In this document: positions 1 through 8,533 of the stretch, piece by piece | Position numbering within the stretch: position 1 is the first letter of the stretch | How the letters are laid out: each line of letters begins with the position of its first letter | Assembly (NCBI RefSeq): GCF_003012745.1 | Contig: NZ_PXYK01000004.1 | Location: forward strand, 62,001 to 126,000 | Direction: 5' to 3' | Length of the DNA stretch: 64,000 bases | Source of the DNA: Kumtagia ephedrae | GTDB lineage: Bacteria; Pseudomonadota; Alphaproteobacteria; Rhizobiales; Rhizobiaceae | Notes under the pieces: model-generated | The model's input: only the letters and a program-made list of their open reading frames with translations | Told to the model about the DNA's origin: nothing | The model's database searches: none | Translations under genes and position numbers: made by a program

Positions 1-1458
1 CGAGATGAACAGGTTCTTGATGTCGTGCGTCTGGCCGTTCTTGTCGACCACGCCGTCGCCCGGCTTCTCGCTCATGCGGTTAGTGCCGAGATTGTGGGTC
101 GAGGGATAAGGCGGCGTCGGGAAGGCGCGGGTCGCCCCGACCGCCTCGTACAGCGCCGTACCCTGCCGGTAGGCATGCTCGCGCATGGCGACGTCGTTCG
201 GATGGTCGGAGAAGCTGACCCGCGCCACCGGCATGCCGAACTTGTCCTTGACCTCCGGATCGAGCGTCACCGCATTGCCCTCCTGCGGCATGTCCTCGCC
301 GACGATCCACATGCCCGCCATATGGTCGTAGTGATCGAGCGCCGTGGTGAAGGAGCGGCCCCAGCCGCCGGGGTTGAGGAAGGCCGCCATGAACGGCACG
401 CCGAGCGCCAGCGTTTCCATCTCGTAGCCGCCGGCAAAGCCGCGCGACGTGTCGTGCCTGGCCTCGTCCTGGACGATGCCGGCCATGGTTGTGCCGCGGT
501 AGAAATGCACCGGCTTGTCGAAGATGGCGTAGACCGAGCCGGTGGTGTGGCGCATGTAGTTTTTGCCGACCTGCCCAGACGAGTTGGCAAGCCCGTCCGG
601 GAACAGCGACGAAGCCGAGTTGAGCAGCAGGCGCGGGCTCTCGATCGAGTTGCCGGCGACGGCGACGATGCGCGCCTTCTGGGTGCTGAGCTTGCCGTCC
701 TTGTCGGCATAGGTGACGCCCGTGACCTTGCCCGAGGCGTCGTGCTCGATCTTCACCGCCTGCGCGTTCGGCCGCACCTCCAGCTTCCCGGTCGCTTCGC
801 CCTTGGGAATCTCTGTATAGAGCGTCGACCACTTCGCGCCCCATTTGCAGCCCTGGAAGCAGAAGCCGGTCTGCTGGCAAGCCATGCGATCGTCGCGGTC
901 GACCGAATTGATCGCCATCCGCCCGGTGTGGCACTCCTTGTAGCCGAGCTTGTCGGCGCCGGCTTTCAGGATCTTGAAATTGTTGTTGCCGGGCAGCCCT
1001 TCGATGCCGTTGGTGCGGGTGACGCCCATCTTATCCTCGGCCCGGGCGTAGTAGGGCTCCAGCTCGGCGAGCGAGATCGGCCAGTCCAGCAGGTTCGCCC
1101 CATCGATCTTGCCGTAATGGGTGAGCGTCTTGAACTCGTGCTCCTGGAAGCGCAGCGAGGCGCCGGCCCAGTGCGTGGTGGAGCCGCCGACCGCCTTGAC
1201 GATCCACGCGGGCAGGCCGGGAAAATCCTTGGCGACGCGCCAGCTTCCCGCCGTGGTGCGCGGATCGCCCCAGGCGAGCTGGGCGAACGACTCCCATTCG
1301 TCATTGACGAACGCGTCATATTCGACGCGCGGTCCGGCTTCGAGGATGACGACGTCGATGCCCTTCTGTGCGAGCTCGTTGCCGAGCGTGCCGCCGCCGG
1401 CGCCCGAGCCGACGATGACGACAACGCTGTCGTCGTTGAGATCATAGGATGCAGCCAT
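1..1458 (-). CDS. GMC-family FAD-dependent dehydrogenase, large subunit (3' end beyond window)
   Basis: Likely the catalytic FAD subunit of a periplasmic sugar or polyol dehydrogenase. The frame is open from an ATG at 1458 (GGGAGG just upstream on the minus strand) to the window edge, 486 codons with no stop, so the C-terminus is missing. The N-terminus has the Rossmann motif VVIVGSGAGGGTLGNEL (about residues 11-27). Near residue 200 lies the cysteine cluster MACQQTGFCFQGC, like the Cys-rich segment that binds a 3Fe-4S cluster in FAD glucose dehydrogenases. The C-terminal GMC motif HNLGTNRM appears close to the edge. It follows the Tat-exported small subunit by 69 bp in the same direction, the usual order in gluconate, glucose and fructose dehydrogenase operons, where a cytochrome c subunit often comes next (outside the window). 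The exact substrate cannot be read from the sequence. Confidence 0.88.
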   Translation of the reverse strand, partial: MAASYDLNDDSVVVIVGSGAGGGTLGNELAQKGIDVVILEAGPRVEYDAFVNDEWESFAQLAWGDPRTTAGSWRVAKDFPGLPAWIVKAVGGSTTHWAGASLRFQEHEFKTLTHYGKIDGANLLDWPISLAELEPYYARAEDKMGVTRTNGIEGLPGNNNFKILKAGADKLGYKECHTGRMAINSVDRDDRMACQQTGFCFQGCKWGAKWSTLYTEIPKGEATGKLEVRPNAQAVKIEHDASGKVTGVTYADKDGKLSTQKARIVAVAGNSIESPRLLLNSASSLFPDGLANSSGQVGKNYMRHTTGSVYAIFDKPVHFYRGTTMAGIVQDEARHDTSRGFAGGYEMETLALGVPFMAAFLNPGGWGRSFTTALDHYDHMAGMWIVGEDMPQEGNAVTLDPEVKDKFGMPVARVSFSDHPNDVAMREHAYRQGTALYEAVGATRAFPTPPYPSTHNLGTNRMSEKPGDGVVDKNGQTHDIKNLFIS

Positions 1459-1527
1459 GGTTTCCTCCCAAAGGCTTGATGTCAGAGGCTTGAACGGGCC
1501 GCCCGTGCGGCGGCCGGGCGAGCGCCC

Positions 1528-2061
1528 CTACAGCCACTCGATGTCGTCGAAGCCGCGCGCGATGTAGCCGCCCTTGGAATAGGACTCGCCCTCGTAGCCG
1601 AAGATCGGCCACACCTCCTTCTGGTTGTAGAGCCCGACCACCAGCCCGCCGCGCACGGCCTGGAAGAACGGCGTCTCCTCGATCTGCCGGAGCACGGCGA
1701 CGCGCTCCTCCTCCCAGCCGAGGCCGCGATAGCCGCCGGCGCCCGAGCGCCGGTCGAGATCGGCGACGCCGTTCTCGATCAGCTCCTTGTGCGCGGCGTC
1801 CCTGGCGGCCGTCTCGTCGTGCGACTTCACCGCGATGGCGTAAAACCTGTCCGGCACCTGGTCGTGCGGATAGACGTCGCGTGCCATCTGGATCAGCGTC
1901 GCCATCGTCTCCGGCTTGAGCGCCGTCGTCTCCAGGCCCCAGGCGTGGCGCGGGCTCAGCACCGCCGTGCCGCTGACGACCAGCAGCGCGCCGGCGCCTG
2001 CGCCGCGCCGGAAAAGCTCCCGGCGGGAAATGCCGGGCGTCCTGTCATATACGGTGACCAT
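1528..2061 (-). CDS. Tat-exported gluconate 2-dehydrogenase subunit 3 family protein
   Basis: A 177-residue small subunit that probably escorts the GMC flavoprotein through the Tat pathway and stabilises it. Residues 10-40 form a twin-arginine signal: SRRELFRR, then a hydrophobic stretch (GALLVVSGTAVL) and an Ala-Trp-Gly cleavage-like region. The mature part ends in the Tyr/Phe/Trp-rich segment typical of subunit 3 (near the C-terminus, IFGYEGESYSKGGYIARGF). The start is ATG 2061, preceded by GGGAGGAAAAT on the minus strand. The frame stays open upstream to 2280, but that part overlaps the VOC gene and has no ribosome site. The large subunit follows directly, so the two are very likely one transcript. 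Confidence 0.85.
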   Translation of the reverse strand: MVTVYDRTPGISRRELFRRGAGAGALLVVSGTAVLSPRHAWGLETTALKPETMATLIQMARDVYPHDQVPDRFYAIAVKSHDETAARDAAHKELIENGVADLDRRSGAGGYRGLGWEEERVAVLRQIEETPFFQAVRGGLVVGLYNQKEVWPIFGYEGESYSKGGYIARGFDDIEWL

Positions 2062-2134
2062 ATTTTCCTCCCTTGCTTGCTGACGGCGCCTCCTTGCGCC
2101 GCGGCTGGCTGGCGGACCCCGCGTCCGCGCCGCC

Positions 2135-2530
2135 CTATCGGAACCGGCCTTGACGCTGCAGCACCTCGATCTTGTAGCCGTCGGGATCCTCGACGAAGAA
2201 GAAGCGGGCGAGCAGCGCGCCGTCGCGGTTGAACTCGACGATCTTGCGCGGCGCAAAACCCGCCGCCTCGAAGCGCGCATGCTCGGCGTCGAGATCGTCG
2301 ACGGAGAAGGCGATGTGGCCGTAGCCGTCGCCCAATGCGTAGGGCTCGGTCCGGCCCTTGTTGATGGTCAGCTCGACCTCGAAATCGGCTTCTCTGTTGC
2401 TCAGATAGACCAGCGTAAAGCTGTCGAAGTCGAGTCGATCGGCAATCTCGAGGCCGAACGCCTTCTGGTAAAACCCCACCGAGCGCGGTTCGTCGAGCAC
2501 CCGGATCATGCTGTGTTTCGCCTTGGCCAA
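2135..2530 (-). CDS. VOC/glyoxalase I-like metalloprotein
   Basis: A 131-residue member of the vicinal oxygen chelate superfamily, closest in style to lactoylglutathione lyase: RVLDEPRSVGFYQKAFGLEI at the N-terminus, DGYGHIAFSVDDLDAEHARF in the middle and FFVEDPDGYKIEVLQR at the end. Metal-ligand candidates are the His of GHIAF and the Glu of KIEVLQ. The N-terminal ligand of true glyoxalase I (His/Gln just before the RV strand) would be the His of KHSMIRV. The start is given as TTG 2530, with GGAG at good spacing; ATG 2509 is an alternative that would drop that His. It lies 73 bp upstream of the dehydrogenase small subunit on the same strand and may be cotranscribed. Glyoxalase activity is plausible but unproven. 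Confidence 0.8.
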   Translation of the reverse strand: MAKAKHSMIRVLDEPRSVGFYQKAFGLEIADRLDFDSFTLVYLSNREADFEVELTINKGRTEPYALGDGYGHIAFSVDDLDAEHARFEAAGFAPRKIVEFNRDGALLARFFFVEDPDGYKIEVLQRQGRFR

Positions 2531-2845
2531 ACCCGTCTCCGTCGAACCATCAGTAGCGCGGATTATGAGCCGGCGCGCCCGGCCTGTGGTGGCAGCGGGT
2601 TACCACCGCCGAAAACACCTGACGGACGAAAGTGCGATTGCGGCGGCGGCCGATTGGACGGAATATGGTTCCACACGGGCAATGCTGCCGGCCGGCCTTC
2701 TCGGCCAGCCGGCCAGGACCAGGATCTAGGGCAATTCCAGCAAAAATGTGCAGCGGTTTTGCGTCCGGAATTGCAAAAAAACAAAGAAATACAGCAATTT
2801 CGTTGATTTCGAAGAAAACGGAATTGCTCTCGGAGGAGATGCGCA
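2531..2845. other. Intergenic region between divergent genes, with AT-rich palindromic element
   Basis: No gene is visible here; several short open frames have poor coding character. The right half (2728-2827) is markedly AT-rich compared with its surroundings and holds the REP-like palindrome at 2731-2774. A further copy of the arm GGAATTGC lies at 2820-2827. The ribosome site of the downstream gene (GGAGGAG, 2831-2837) closes the region. Confidence 0.6.
2731..2774. repeat. REP-like palindromic repeat
   Basis: The left arm GCAATTCC-AGCAAAA pairs with the right arm TTTTGCGTCCGGAATTGC, with a small bulge, around the loop ATGTGCAGCGG. The motif 'GCGGTTTT-CGTCCGGAATTGC' is one I recognise as recurring between genes in Mesorhizobium-like chromosomes, so I call it a dispersed repeat rather than a gene-specific operator. 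Identification of the family is from memory, not a search. Confidence 0.6.
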
Positions 2846-3151
2846 ATGTGCAGGGTATTCGCGGGCCAGGATCCGGAAGGCTACCGCCAGATCAACCGCT
2901 CGATCCGCATCGGCGGCCATTCCACCAGCATCCAGCTCGAAGCGACGTTCTGGGAGCTGCTGGATGAGATCGCCGTGACGCAGGGGCTGAGCACGCCGAA
3001 ATTCATCTCGAAGCTTTACGACGAGGCGCTCGAGATCAACGGCCAGATCCCGAATTTCGCCTCGATGCTGCGCACCACCTGCGCACTGTATCTGCGCGGC
3101 CACCGACCGGCCGAAGCGGAGTTGGTCGCGCTGCACAGCGAAGCCGCCTGA
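2846..3151 (+). CDS. Ribbon-helix-helix domain protein
   Basis: A 101-residue protein with an Arc/MetJ-like DNA-binding fold of the type found in many Rhizobiales (RHH_4-like). The strand RSIRIGGHSTSIQLEATFW is followed by helix ELLDEIAVTQG, a turn, and helix STPKFISKLYDEALE; the C-terminal part (FASMLRTTCALYLRG) is conserved in this group. Start ATG 2846 has an excellent GGAGGAG 8 bases upstream. It stands alone and converges with deoD, whose stop lies 3 bp away. A regulatory role is inferred from the fold; no target is evident, although its own upstream region is AT-rich and palindromic. Confidence 0.82.
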   Translation: MCRVFAGQDPEGYRQINRSIRIGGHSTSIQLEATFWELLDEIAVTQGLSTPKFISKLYDEALEINGQIPNFASMLRTTCALYLRGHRPAEAELVALHSEAA

Positions 3152-3154
3152 ACG

Positions 3155-3853
3155 CTAACCGGCTGTCCTCGCCGTCTCCAGCGCGACCAGGGCGCTGCCG
3201 CGGAACAGCTCGTGCCGCTCAGACAGCGCCGTTTCCTCGCCGGTGACCAGGCTGTCCACCAGCGTGCAGACCGAGAGCGCACGGAAGCCGAGGCTTTGCG
3301 ACAGCGCGAACAGGTTGGCAGTCTCCATGTCGACGGCGGTGATGCCCTTCGACACCGGCAGGTCGAAGCGGGTCTCGGGCTCGGGATGATAGAAGACGTC
3401 GCTCGACACCATCGGCCCGACATGAAAGCCGATCGATTGCGTCGTGGCGGCTTCGACCGCCCGGCGGAACAGATCGGGGTCCGGCGTGCCGACATGCCGG
3501 CTCGCCCCCACATCGGTGTCCATCACGGCGCTTTCGGCGATGAAGACCTCGCGCAGCGGGGTGCCGAGCGTCAGCGCCCCGCAGGAGCCGACGCGGATGA
3601 TGGTGCGCACGCCGTAGACCGCGACCAGTTCGTGCACGTAGATGGTGAAGGACGGCCGCCCCATGCCGGTCGCCTGCACGCTCACCTGCTTGCCCCGGTA
3701 GAGACCGGTGAAGCCGAATGTCCCGCGCACCCGGTTCACGCAGCGCGGCGCCTCCAGGAACGTCGCCGCGATCCACTCGGCGCGCAGCGGGTCGCCCGGG
3801 ATCAGCACGGTTTCGGCAAAGTCGCCCGGCAAGGCCTCGTTATGCGGCGTCAT
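3155..3853 (-). CDS. deoD: Purine nucleoside phosphorylase, DeoD type
   Basis: Cleaves purine (deoxy)nucleosides with phosphate to the base and (deoxy)ribose 1-phosphate in the cytoplasm. The 232-residue length fits the trimeric/hexameric NP-I family. Visible signatures are the phosphate loop ILIPGDPLRAEWIA-like segment near residue 18, RVGSCGAL (about 82-89), the purine-site segment VSSDVFYHP, and VDMETANLFAL (about 175-185), which binds ribose. ATG 3853 is preceded by GAGGGGACG. It is a single-gene unit lying downstream of cckA on the same strand (62 bp gap). The BmpA-type nucleoside ABC importer about 44 kb away would be a natural supplier of substrate, though nothing links them physically. 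Confidence 0.93.
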   Translation of the reverse strand: MTPHNEALPGDFAETVLIPGDPLRAEWIAATFLEAPRCVNRVRGTFGFTGLYRGKQVSVQATGMGRPSFTIYVHELVAVYGVRTIIRVGSCGALTLGTPLREVFIAESAVMDTDVGASRHVGTPDPDLFRRAVEAATTQSIGFHVGPMVSSDVFYHPEPETRFDLPVSKGITAVDMETANLFALSQSLGFRALSVCTLVDSLVTGEETALSERHELFRGSALVALETARTAG

Positions 3854-3915
3854 CGTCCCCTCGAATGCGCTCGCGATCGGCTGTCTGCGTCTCCTCCCGG
3901 CATTCTGCCGGTTTT

Positions 3916-6537
3916 TCAGTTTCCTTCCAGCACTTCCTTCACGACGGTCGCCAACTGCTTCAGCGAGAAGGGCTTCGGCAGGAAGCCGAATTTCGCGTCG
4001 GCGGGCAGGTTTTTGGCGAACGCGTCCTCCGCATAGCCCGACACGAAAATGAACTTCACGTCCGGATCGAGCTTGCGCAACTCGCCGAGCAGGGTCGGGC
4101 CGTCCATTTCCGGCATGACCACGTCGGATACGATGATGTCGATCTTGCCTTCGAGCTCGTGATAGATCTCCAGCGCCTCGACGCCTGACGACGCCTCGTG
4201 CACGGTGTACCCTCGCGACGTCAGCGCCCTCACGCCGCCCATGCGCACGGCGTCCTCGTCCTCGACCAGCAGAACCGTGGCCGAGCCGGACAGGTCGCGC
4301 GCAGCCTCCTGCCGTGCGGCGAGCTGCGCGATCTCGGCCCTCGACGGCTTCTCGCCCGCCGCTGCACTGTCGGCGGAGGATGAACCCGCCTCTACGGCGC
4401 GAGCTGGCGCGACATGACGCGGCAGGAAGATGCGGAAGAGCGTGCCCTTGCCGACGTCCGATTCGCAGAAGATGAAGCCGCCGGTCTGCTTGATGATGCC
4501 GTAGACCATCGACAGGCCGAGGCCGGTGCCCTTGCCGACCTCCTTGGTGGTGAAGAAGGGCTCGAAAATCTTCTTCAGCACCTCGGGCGCGATGCCGGTG
4601 CCGGTGTCCTCGATCTCGACCAGCACGAAGTCGTTGTTGTCGAGCTCGCGATGATAGGGCAGCGAACGCGTCTCCTCAGCGGTGAGGTTTTTCGTGCGGA
4701 CGGTCAGCGTGCCGCCCTCCGGCATGGCATCGCGCGCGTTGACGGCCAGGTTGACCACGACCTGCTCGAACTGGCTGATGTCGACCCTCACCGGCCAGAG
4801 ATCGCGGCCATGGTCGATCTTCAGCTTGACGTTGTTGCCGACGAGGCGGGCGAGCAGCATGCGCAGGTCGGCCAGCACGTCGGTCAGGCTGAGCACCTCC
4901 GGCCGCAGCGTCTGCTTGCGCGAGAAGGCGAGCAGTTGCCGGACCAGCGACGCGGCGCGGTTGGCGTTCTGCTTGATGTTCATGATGTCCGGGAAGGACG
5001 GGTCGGACGGCCGGTGGTTGGTGAGCAGCAGGTCGGAGGCCATGATGATGGCCGTCAGCACGTTGTTGAAATCGTGCGCGATGCCGCCCGCGAGCTGTCC
5101 GACGGCCTGCATCTTCTGGCTCTGGGCCATCTGGCCCTCCAGCGCCTTCTGCTCGGTCGTCTCGACCGCGTAGACGATCGCCGCCTCTTCCGCGGGGTCG
5201 CCCTCGGGGCCGTCGACGACCGCGTTCACGTAGAGGCGGACATGCCGCTCCTCGTTGTTGGGCAATACCGTCTCGATCGGCTCGATATCGGCCTGCCGCC
5301 GGCGCGCCTTCTCCAGCGCCAGCGCGAAAGCCGGCCGGTCGCGCTCGTGGATGACCGAATCGAAGCGGACATGACGGTCGATGGCGTCGCGGTCGACCAC
5401 CGAGGCGAACAGCGAGAAGAACGGCGCGTTGGTGCGCAGGATGCGCCCCTGCTGGTCGATGCCGGCGATCGCCATCGGCGTCGAGTTGAAGAACCGCGTG
5501 AAGCGTATCTCCGAAGCCCGCAGATCCGAAGAGGAATCCTCCCCCTGCGCCCGGTTGAGCACGACCGTGCGGGTCGGCCCGTTGGAACCGTCGCGATTGG
5601 CGGTGACGCGGTGGAGGAAGCGCACCGGCAGCGCCTGCCCGGTGGACATCGCCAGGTCGAGATCGATGACGGCATTCTTGGTCGTGCCGGGATCGGCCTT
5701 CACCGAGCGCACCAGCGCCATGCCGTCGCCGGCGACGATCTCGCCAAGCGTCAGGTCGCCGGGCGTAAAACTTGCCAGGTCGACTCCCAGCCACTCGGCC
5801 AGGGTCGAGTTGAGATAGGTGATGCGGCTCTCGGCATCGGCGGCGAAGAAGCCGGCCGGCGCATGGTCGAGATGGTCGATCGCCTGCTGCAGATCGAGGA
5901 AGAAACGCTCCTGCTCGGCCCGCTCGCGCGAGATGTCGGCGAGCTGCCAGGCCGAGAAGGGCTGCTTATGGCCGGGCACCTTGAAGGTGCGCGCCTGCAC
6001 CCGGTACCAGCGCGGACCGCTGTCGGTGCCGGGCCTGAGCGAGCGCGCCATGCGGAACTCGCCTGCGCCGGGATGGCCGTCGCGCAGGCCGGAAGCCAGC
6101 CGGTAGACCGAATCCGCTGCTTCCGGAACATCCGACAGCAGCGCTTCCACGGTGCGCAGATCGGAGGCGCTGGTGGCGCCGGTCATCTCCGCATAGGCAT
6201 GGTTGGCATAGACCACTCGCCCCTTGGCATCGGCCACCACCAGCCCCTGCGCCATCGAATCGATGAAGGATTTCGACAACTCGTCCGTGGTCGAGCGCGA
6301 GGCGATCTGCACGAAGCCGATCGCCGCGGCGAACAGGAAGCCGACGCCGGTCATGGCCAGCACGCCGAGCATGCCGAGCAGGAACGGATCGCCGAGATGG
6401 TCGCGGAACAGGCCGAACACCACCGCCGCGAGCGTCAGCACGGCGATGAAGACGATCAGCCGGGTGATCGCGCCGGGGCGCGTCCCCTGATCGACGATCG
6501 GAACGGGATAGAAATCGCCGCGCGTGTCCTTGGCCAT
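3916..6537 (-). CDS. cckA: Cell-cycle hybrid histidine kinase CckA
   Basis: The 873-residue membrane kinase that, in Alphaproteobacteria, feeds phosphate through ChpT to CtrA and CpdR. Two N-terminal membrane segments lie at about residues 25-43 and 54-77, then PAS-like domains (about 85-450). The HisKA motif [15 protein letters not shown] has the phospho-acceptor at about His488. The HATPase boxes include [25 protein letters not shown] and [16 protein letters not shown]. The C-terminal receiver ([11 protein letters not shown]) has its phospho-Asp at about 805 in [11 protein letters not shown]. Domain order, length and the very conserved kinase core fit CckA rather than a generic hybrid kinase. 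ATG 6537 has GGGATCGC upstream. The neighbours do not include chpT or ctrA. Confidence 0.93.
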   Translation of the reverse strand: MAKDTRGDFYPVPIVDQGTRPGAITRLIVFIAVLTLAAVVFGLFRDHLGDPFLLGMLGVLAMTGVGFLFAAAIGFVQIASRSTTDELSKSFIDSMAQGLVVADAKGRVVYANHAYAEMTGATSASDLRTVEALLSDVPEAADSVYRLASGLRDGHPGAGEFRMARSLRPGTDSGPRWYRVQARTFKVPGHKQPFSAWQLADISRERAEQERFFLDLQQAIDHLDHAPAGFFAADAESRITYLNSTLAEWLGVDLASFTPGDLTLGEIVAGDGMALVRSVKADPGTTKNAVIDLDLAMSTGQALPVRFLHRVTANRDGSNGPTRTVVLNRAQGEDSSSDLRASEIRFTRFFNSTPMAIAGIDQQGRILRTNAPFFSLFASVVDRDAIDRHVRFDSVIHERDRPAFALALEKARRRQADIEPIETVLPNNEERHVRLYVNAVVDGPEGDPAEEAAIVYAVETTEQKALEGQMAQSQKMQAVGQLAGGIAHDFNNVLTAIIMASDLLLTNHRPSDPSFPDIMNIKQNANRAASLVRQLLAFSRKQTLRPEVLSLTDVLADLRMLLARLVGNNVKLKIDHGRDLWPVRVDISQFEQVVVNLAVNARDAMPEGGTLTVRTKNLTAEETRSLPYHRELDNNDFVLVEIEDTGTGIAPEVLKKIFEPFFTTKEVGKGTGLGLSMVYGIIKQTGGFIFCESDVGKGTLFRIFLPRHVAPARAVEAGSSSADSAAAGEKPSRAEIAQLAARQEAARDLSGSATVLLVEDEDAVRMGGVRALTSRGYTVHEASSGVEALEIYHELEGKIDIIVSDVVMPEMDGPTLLGELRKLDPDVKFIFVSGYAEDAFAKNLPADAKFGFLPKPFSLKQLATVVKEVLEGN

Positions 6538-6911
6538 CAGAGCGCGATCCCCGCCATTTCCCGCCGCCCTGCCCCTTCTCCGAATCGGCTCAAAGTCCCA
6601 TTCTCCTTAGCCCGAAAAGCCCTCCGGCCAAAGGCTTGCAGGCCGATCACCGACCAGCCGTCACTCCGAAAGCCCCGGCTTGCCCGCACATCCCCCGGAA
6701 AGCCGGCTGACGGTGTCAAACTAAAGCATCTTGCCCGAGAGTGGGAACCTGTTTCGGGACAGCGTTACCTCGCAAAACAAGGGCTAAGGCGGACCGCACG
6801 GGCCGGACTCGATACGAGCGCCTTGGTTGCGAAAACCGCCGTCCCGGACAGGTTCCATCGGCGCGGCCTTTGCTCTAGTGTCGCCACGATTTCAACGATG
6901 CGGGGCCTGAA
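6538..6911. other. Divergent intergenic region, cckA and fliO-like gene
   Basis: No gene is visible. It must hold the promoters of cckA (leftward) and the FliO-like gene (rightward), but I find no convincing -35/-10 pair. A degenerate palindromic repeat occupies about 6719-6765. No clear CtrA-type TTAACCAT site is present. Confidence 0.55.
6719..6765. repeat. Degenerate rhizobial palindromic repeat
   Basis: The core AGTGGGAACCTGTTTCGGGAC resembles the core GTGGGAACCGGTTTTCGG of a palindrome that is very common between genes in Mesorhizobium and relatives. The flanking arms (AAAGCATC on the left) are no longer matched on the right, so this looks like a decayed copy. Family assignment is from memory. 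Confidence 0.45.
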
Positions 6912-7757
6912 ATGCTGGACTGGTTGGACGAGGTGGCGGGTCCAGGATATTCGCAGGCGGTCCTGTGGACACTTTTCGCGCTGCTGCTGCTGGTTGTGCT
7001 GCTGATCGTCGTAAAGGTGTTTCGCGGCATGTTCTTCGGCACCTTCGTGGCCGGCGGCCGCAACCGCAAGACGCGGCTGGCGGTGATGGACGCCACGGCC
7101 GTCGACAGCCACAGGCGGCTGGTGCTGGTGCGCCGCGACGATATCGAGCATCTGCTTCTGATCGGCGGCCCGACCGACGTGGTGGTGGAGCGCGACATCC
7201 GCATCGGCCAGCAGCGCCGGCCGTCCCTTCCGCCGGAAGGCGCCCGCGAGCCGCAGGCTCCCGCGCCCGCCGCGCAGCCAGCCCCTGCCCCCGCCGCGGC
7301 ACCGCCGCAGCGCGCTCCGGAACCGCTGCGGGCCGCCCCGCCACCCCCGCCGGCGAAACCGGTGCCCGAGGTGCCCGCTCCGGTGCTGCGCCGCCCGGCC
7401 GAGTCGGCGGCGCCGCTGCCGCGCCTGCCCGAACCGCCCCCGCCTCAGCCTTCGGAACGCCTTGCGCCGCCGCGACCTGCTGCCCAGCCGGTCGCGCCCC
7501 CCCGGCCCGAGCCGCGTCCGGCGCCGGCCGGGCCCGAGCCGCGTCCGGCGCCGGCCGGGCCGGTGCTGCCAGCGGCTTCGGCACTCAGGAACCCGCCTCC
7601 GCCGTCACCTTCGGACGATCTCGACGACGCGCTGCTGAAGGAACTGGAAGTCTCGCTCGACGACGACGAGACCAAGGGCGGCAAGCCGGGCCCGGCTCCG
7701 TCCCTGGACGACGAGATGGCTAGGCTGCTTGGCGAACTCTCCAAGCCACGCCGGTAA
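6912..7757 (+). CDS. FliO-like membrane protein with long Pro/Ala-rich tail
   Basis: A 281-residue protein. One membrane helix lies at about residues 17-38 (WTLFALLLLVVLLIVVKVF), followed by a small beta-rich domain (KTRLAVMDATAVDSHRRLVL, then RDDIEHLLLIGGPTDVVVE) that matches the FliO family of the flagellar export apparatus. From residue 115 on the protein is Pro/Ala/Arg-rich, with a perfect 9-residue tandem (PEPRPAPAG twice), and ends in an acidic segment. Start ATG 6912 is preceded by GGGGCCTGAA. No other flagellar gene is nearby, so a flagellar role is not supported by context; a general envelope role is equally possible. The terminator at 7777-7804 follows the stop. Confidence 0.7.
   Translation: MLDWLDEVAGPGYSQAVLWTLFALLLLVVLLIVVKVFRGMFFGTFVAGGRNRKTRLAVMDATAVDSHRRLVLVRRDDIEHLLLIGGPTDVVVERDIRIGQQRRPSLPPEGAREPQAPAPAAQPAPAPAAAPPQRAPEPLRAAPPPPPAKPVPEVPAPVLRRPAESAAPLPRLPEPPPPQPSERLAPPRPAAQPVAPPRPEPRPAPAGPEPRPAPAGPVLPAASALRNPPPPSPSDDLDDALLKELEVSLDDDETKGGKPGPAPSLDDEMARLLGELSKPRR
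7504..7557 (+). repeat. 27-bp perfect tandem duplication in the FliO-like gene
   Basis: Two identical 27-bp units (7504-7530 and 7531-7557) encode PEPRPAPAG twice in the low-complexity tail. The identity at all positions points to recent slippage or unequal crossover, and copy number may vary among strains. Confidence 0.9.
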
Positions 7758-7776
7758 ATCTTCGGCATGGACGCAG

Positions 7777-7804
7777 AAAAAAGCGGCTCGAAGCCGCTTT
7801 TTTT
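7777..7804 (+). terminator. Intrinsic terminator after the FliO-like gene
   Basis: Stem AAGCGGCT / AGCCGCTT (7781-7788 with 7792-7799) and a CGA loop, followed by a T run (7798-7804). The A run just upstream (7777-7782) means it could also work on the minus strand as a second stop for dksA. Confidence 0.88.
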
Positions 7805-7837
7805 CATGCGTTCTCGTCAGAAAATAGGACCGCTTTC

Positions 7838-7864
7838 ACAAAAAAAGCGGCGCTTTTGGCCGCT
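7838..7864 (-). terminator. Intrinsic terminator of dksA
   Basis: On the minus strand AGCGGC (7864-7859) pairs with GCCGCT (7851-7846) around a 7-base loop, followed by a run of T. The hairpin begins at the last base of the dksA stop codon. Confidence 0.82.
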
Positions 7865-8289
7865 CAATCGTCGCGATAAACCTTCTCGCGGCGCTCGTGC
7901 CGCTCCTGCGCCTCTATAGACAAGGTCGCGATCGGACGTGCGTCGAGCCGCTTCAGCGAGATCGGCTCCCCGGTTTCCTCGCAGAAGCCGTAGGTGCCCT
8001 CGTCGATGCGCTGCAGCGCCGAATCGATCTTGGCGATCAGCTTGCGCTGGCGATCGCGGGCGCGAAGTTCGATGGCTCGGTCGGTTTCGGAAGAAGCGCG
8101 GTCGGCGAGATCGGGGTGATTGGCGTTTTCTTGCTGCAGGATTTCGAGGGTTTCTCGGGCTTCTCGTAGGATTTCACTCTTCCAGTTGACAAGTTTGGCT
8201 CGGAAGTAGGCTTTCTGCCGCTCGTTCATGAACGGCTCATCTTCCGAGGGCACATAGTCTGTATCAACGAGCACGCTCATTCGACTCAT
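7864..8289 (-). CDS. dksA: DksA/TraR-family RNA polymerase-binding regulator
   Basis: A 141-residue transcription factor expected to enter the RNA polymerase secondary channel and act with ppGpp. It has the long coiled-coil (MNERQKAYFRAKLVNWKSEI onward, with DRASSETDRAIELRARDR at the tip) and the C-terminal globular part GTYGFCEETGEPISLKRLDA, then ATLSIEAQERHERRE. Of the four zinc-finger cysteines of E. coli DksA only the first is present; the others are Thr, Ser and Ala, so classical zinc binding is unlikely. ATG 8289 is used; the second Met (residue 4) is possible. It has its own promoter (8318-8346) and terminator. Confidence 0.92.
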   Translation of the reverse strand: MSRMSVLVDTDYVPSEDEPFMNERQKAYFRAKLVNWKSEILREARETLEILQQENANHPDLADRASSETDRAIELRARDRQRKLIAKIDSALQRIDEGTYGFCEETGEPISLKRLDARPIATLSIEAQERHERREKVYRDD

Positions 8290-8317
8290 CCCATTACACC
8301 CCTGGTTTTTGGGCGCC

Positions 8318-8346
8318 TATATATTCGGCGACCTCCCGCGGCACAA
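8318..8346 (-). promoter_or_regulatory. Sigma70-type promoter of dksA
   Basis: On the minus strand TTGTGC (8346-8341) and TATATA (8323-8318) are separated by exactly 17 bases. Transcription would start near 8311, giving a leader of about 22 bases before dksA. Confidence 0.65.
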
Positions 8347-8533
8347 GATCATTCCTCGTCGGCGTCACGCGATTGTTAGGGTCGGCGCGGGACCAATTCA
8401 TGCCTTGATTGCACGTCTGCATGACGTTGATTTGATGAGCGAACATGCCGCAGACGTTACCCGCGGCCGGTTGCGCGGCCTCTCCGCTGCGGCTACATCG
8501 ATGCTCGAGCCCTCGTCCGGGCAGGAGTGCAGG

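Noticed and set aside
4414-7005. An 863-codon plus-strand frame opposite cckA
   Set aside because: The minus-strand frame encodes all kinase and receiver motifs. The plus frame is rich in His/Arg/Gly/Asp with no motif, as expected of antisense GC-rich DNA.
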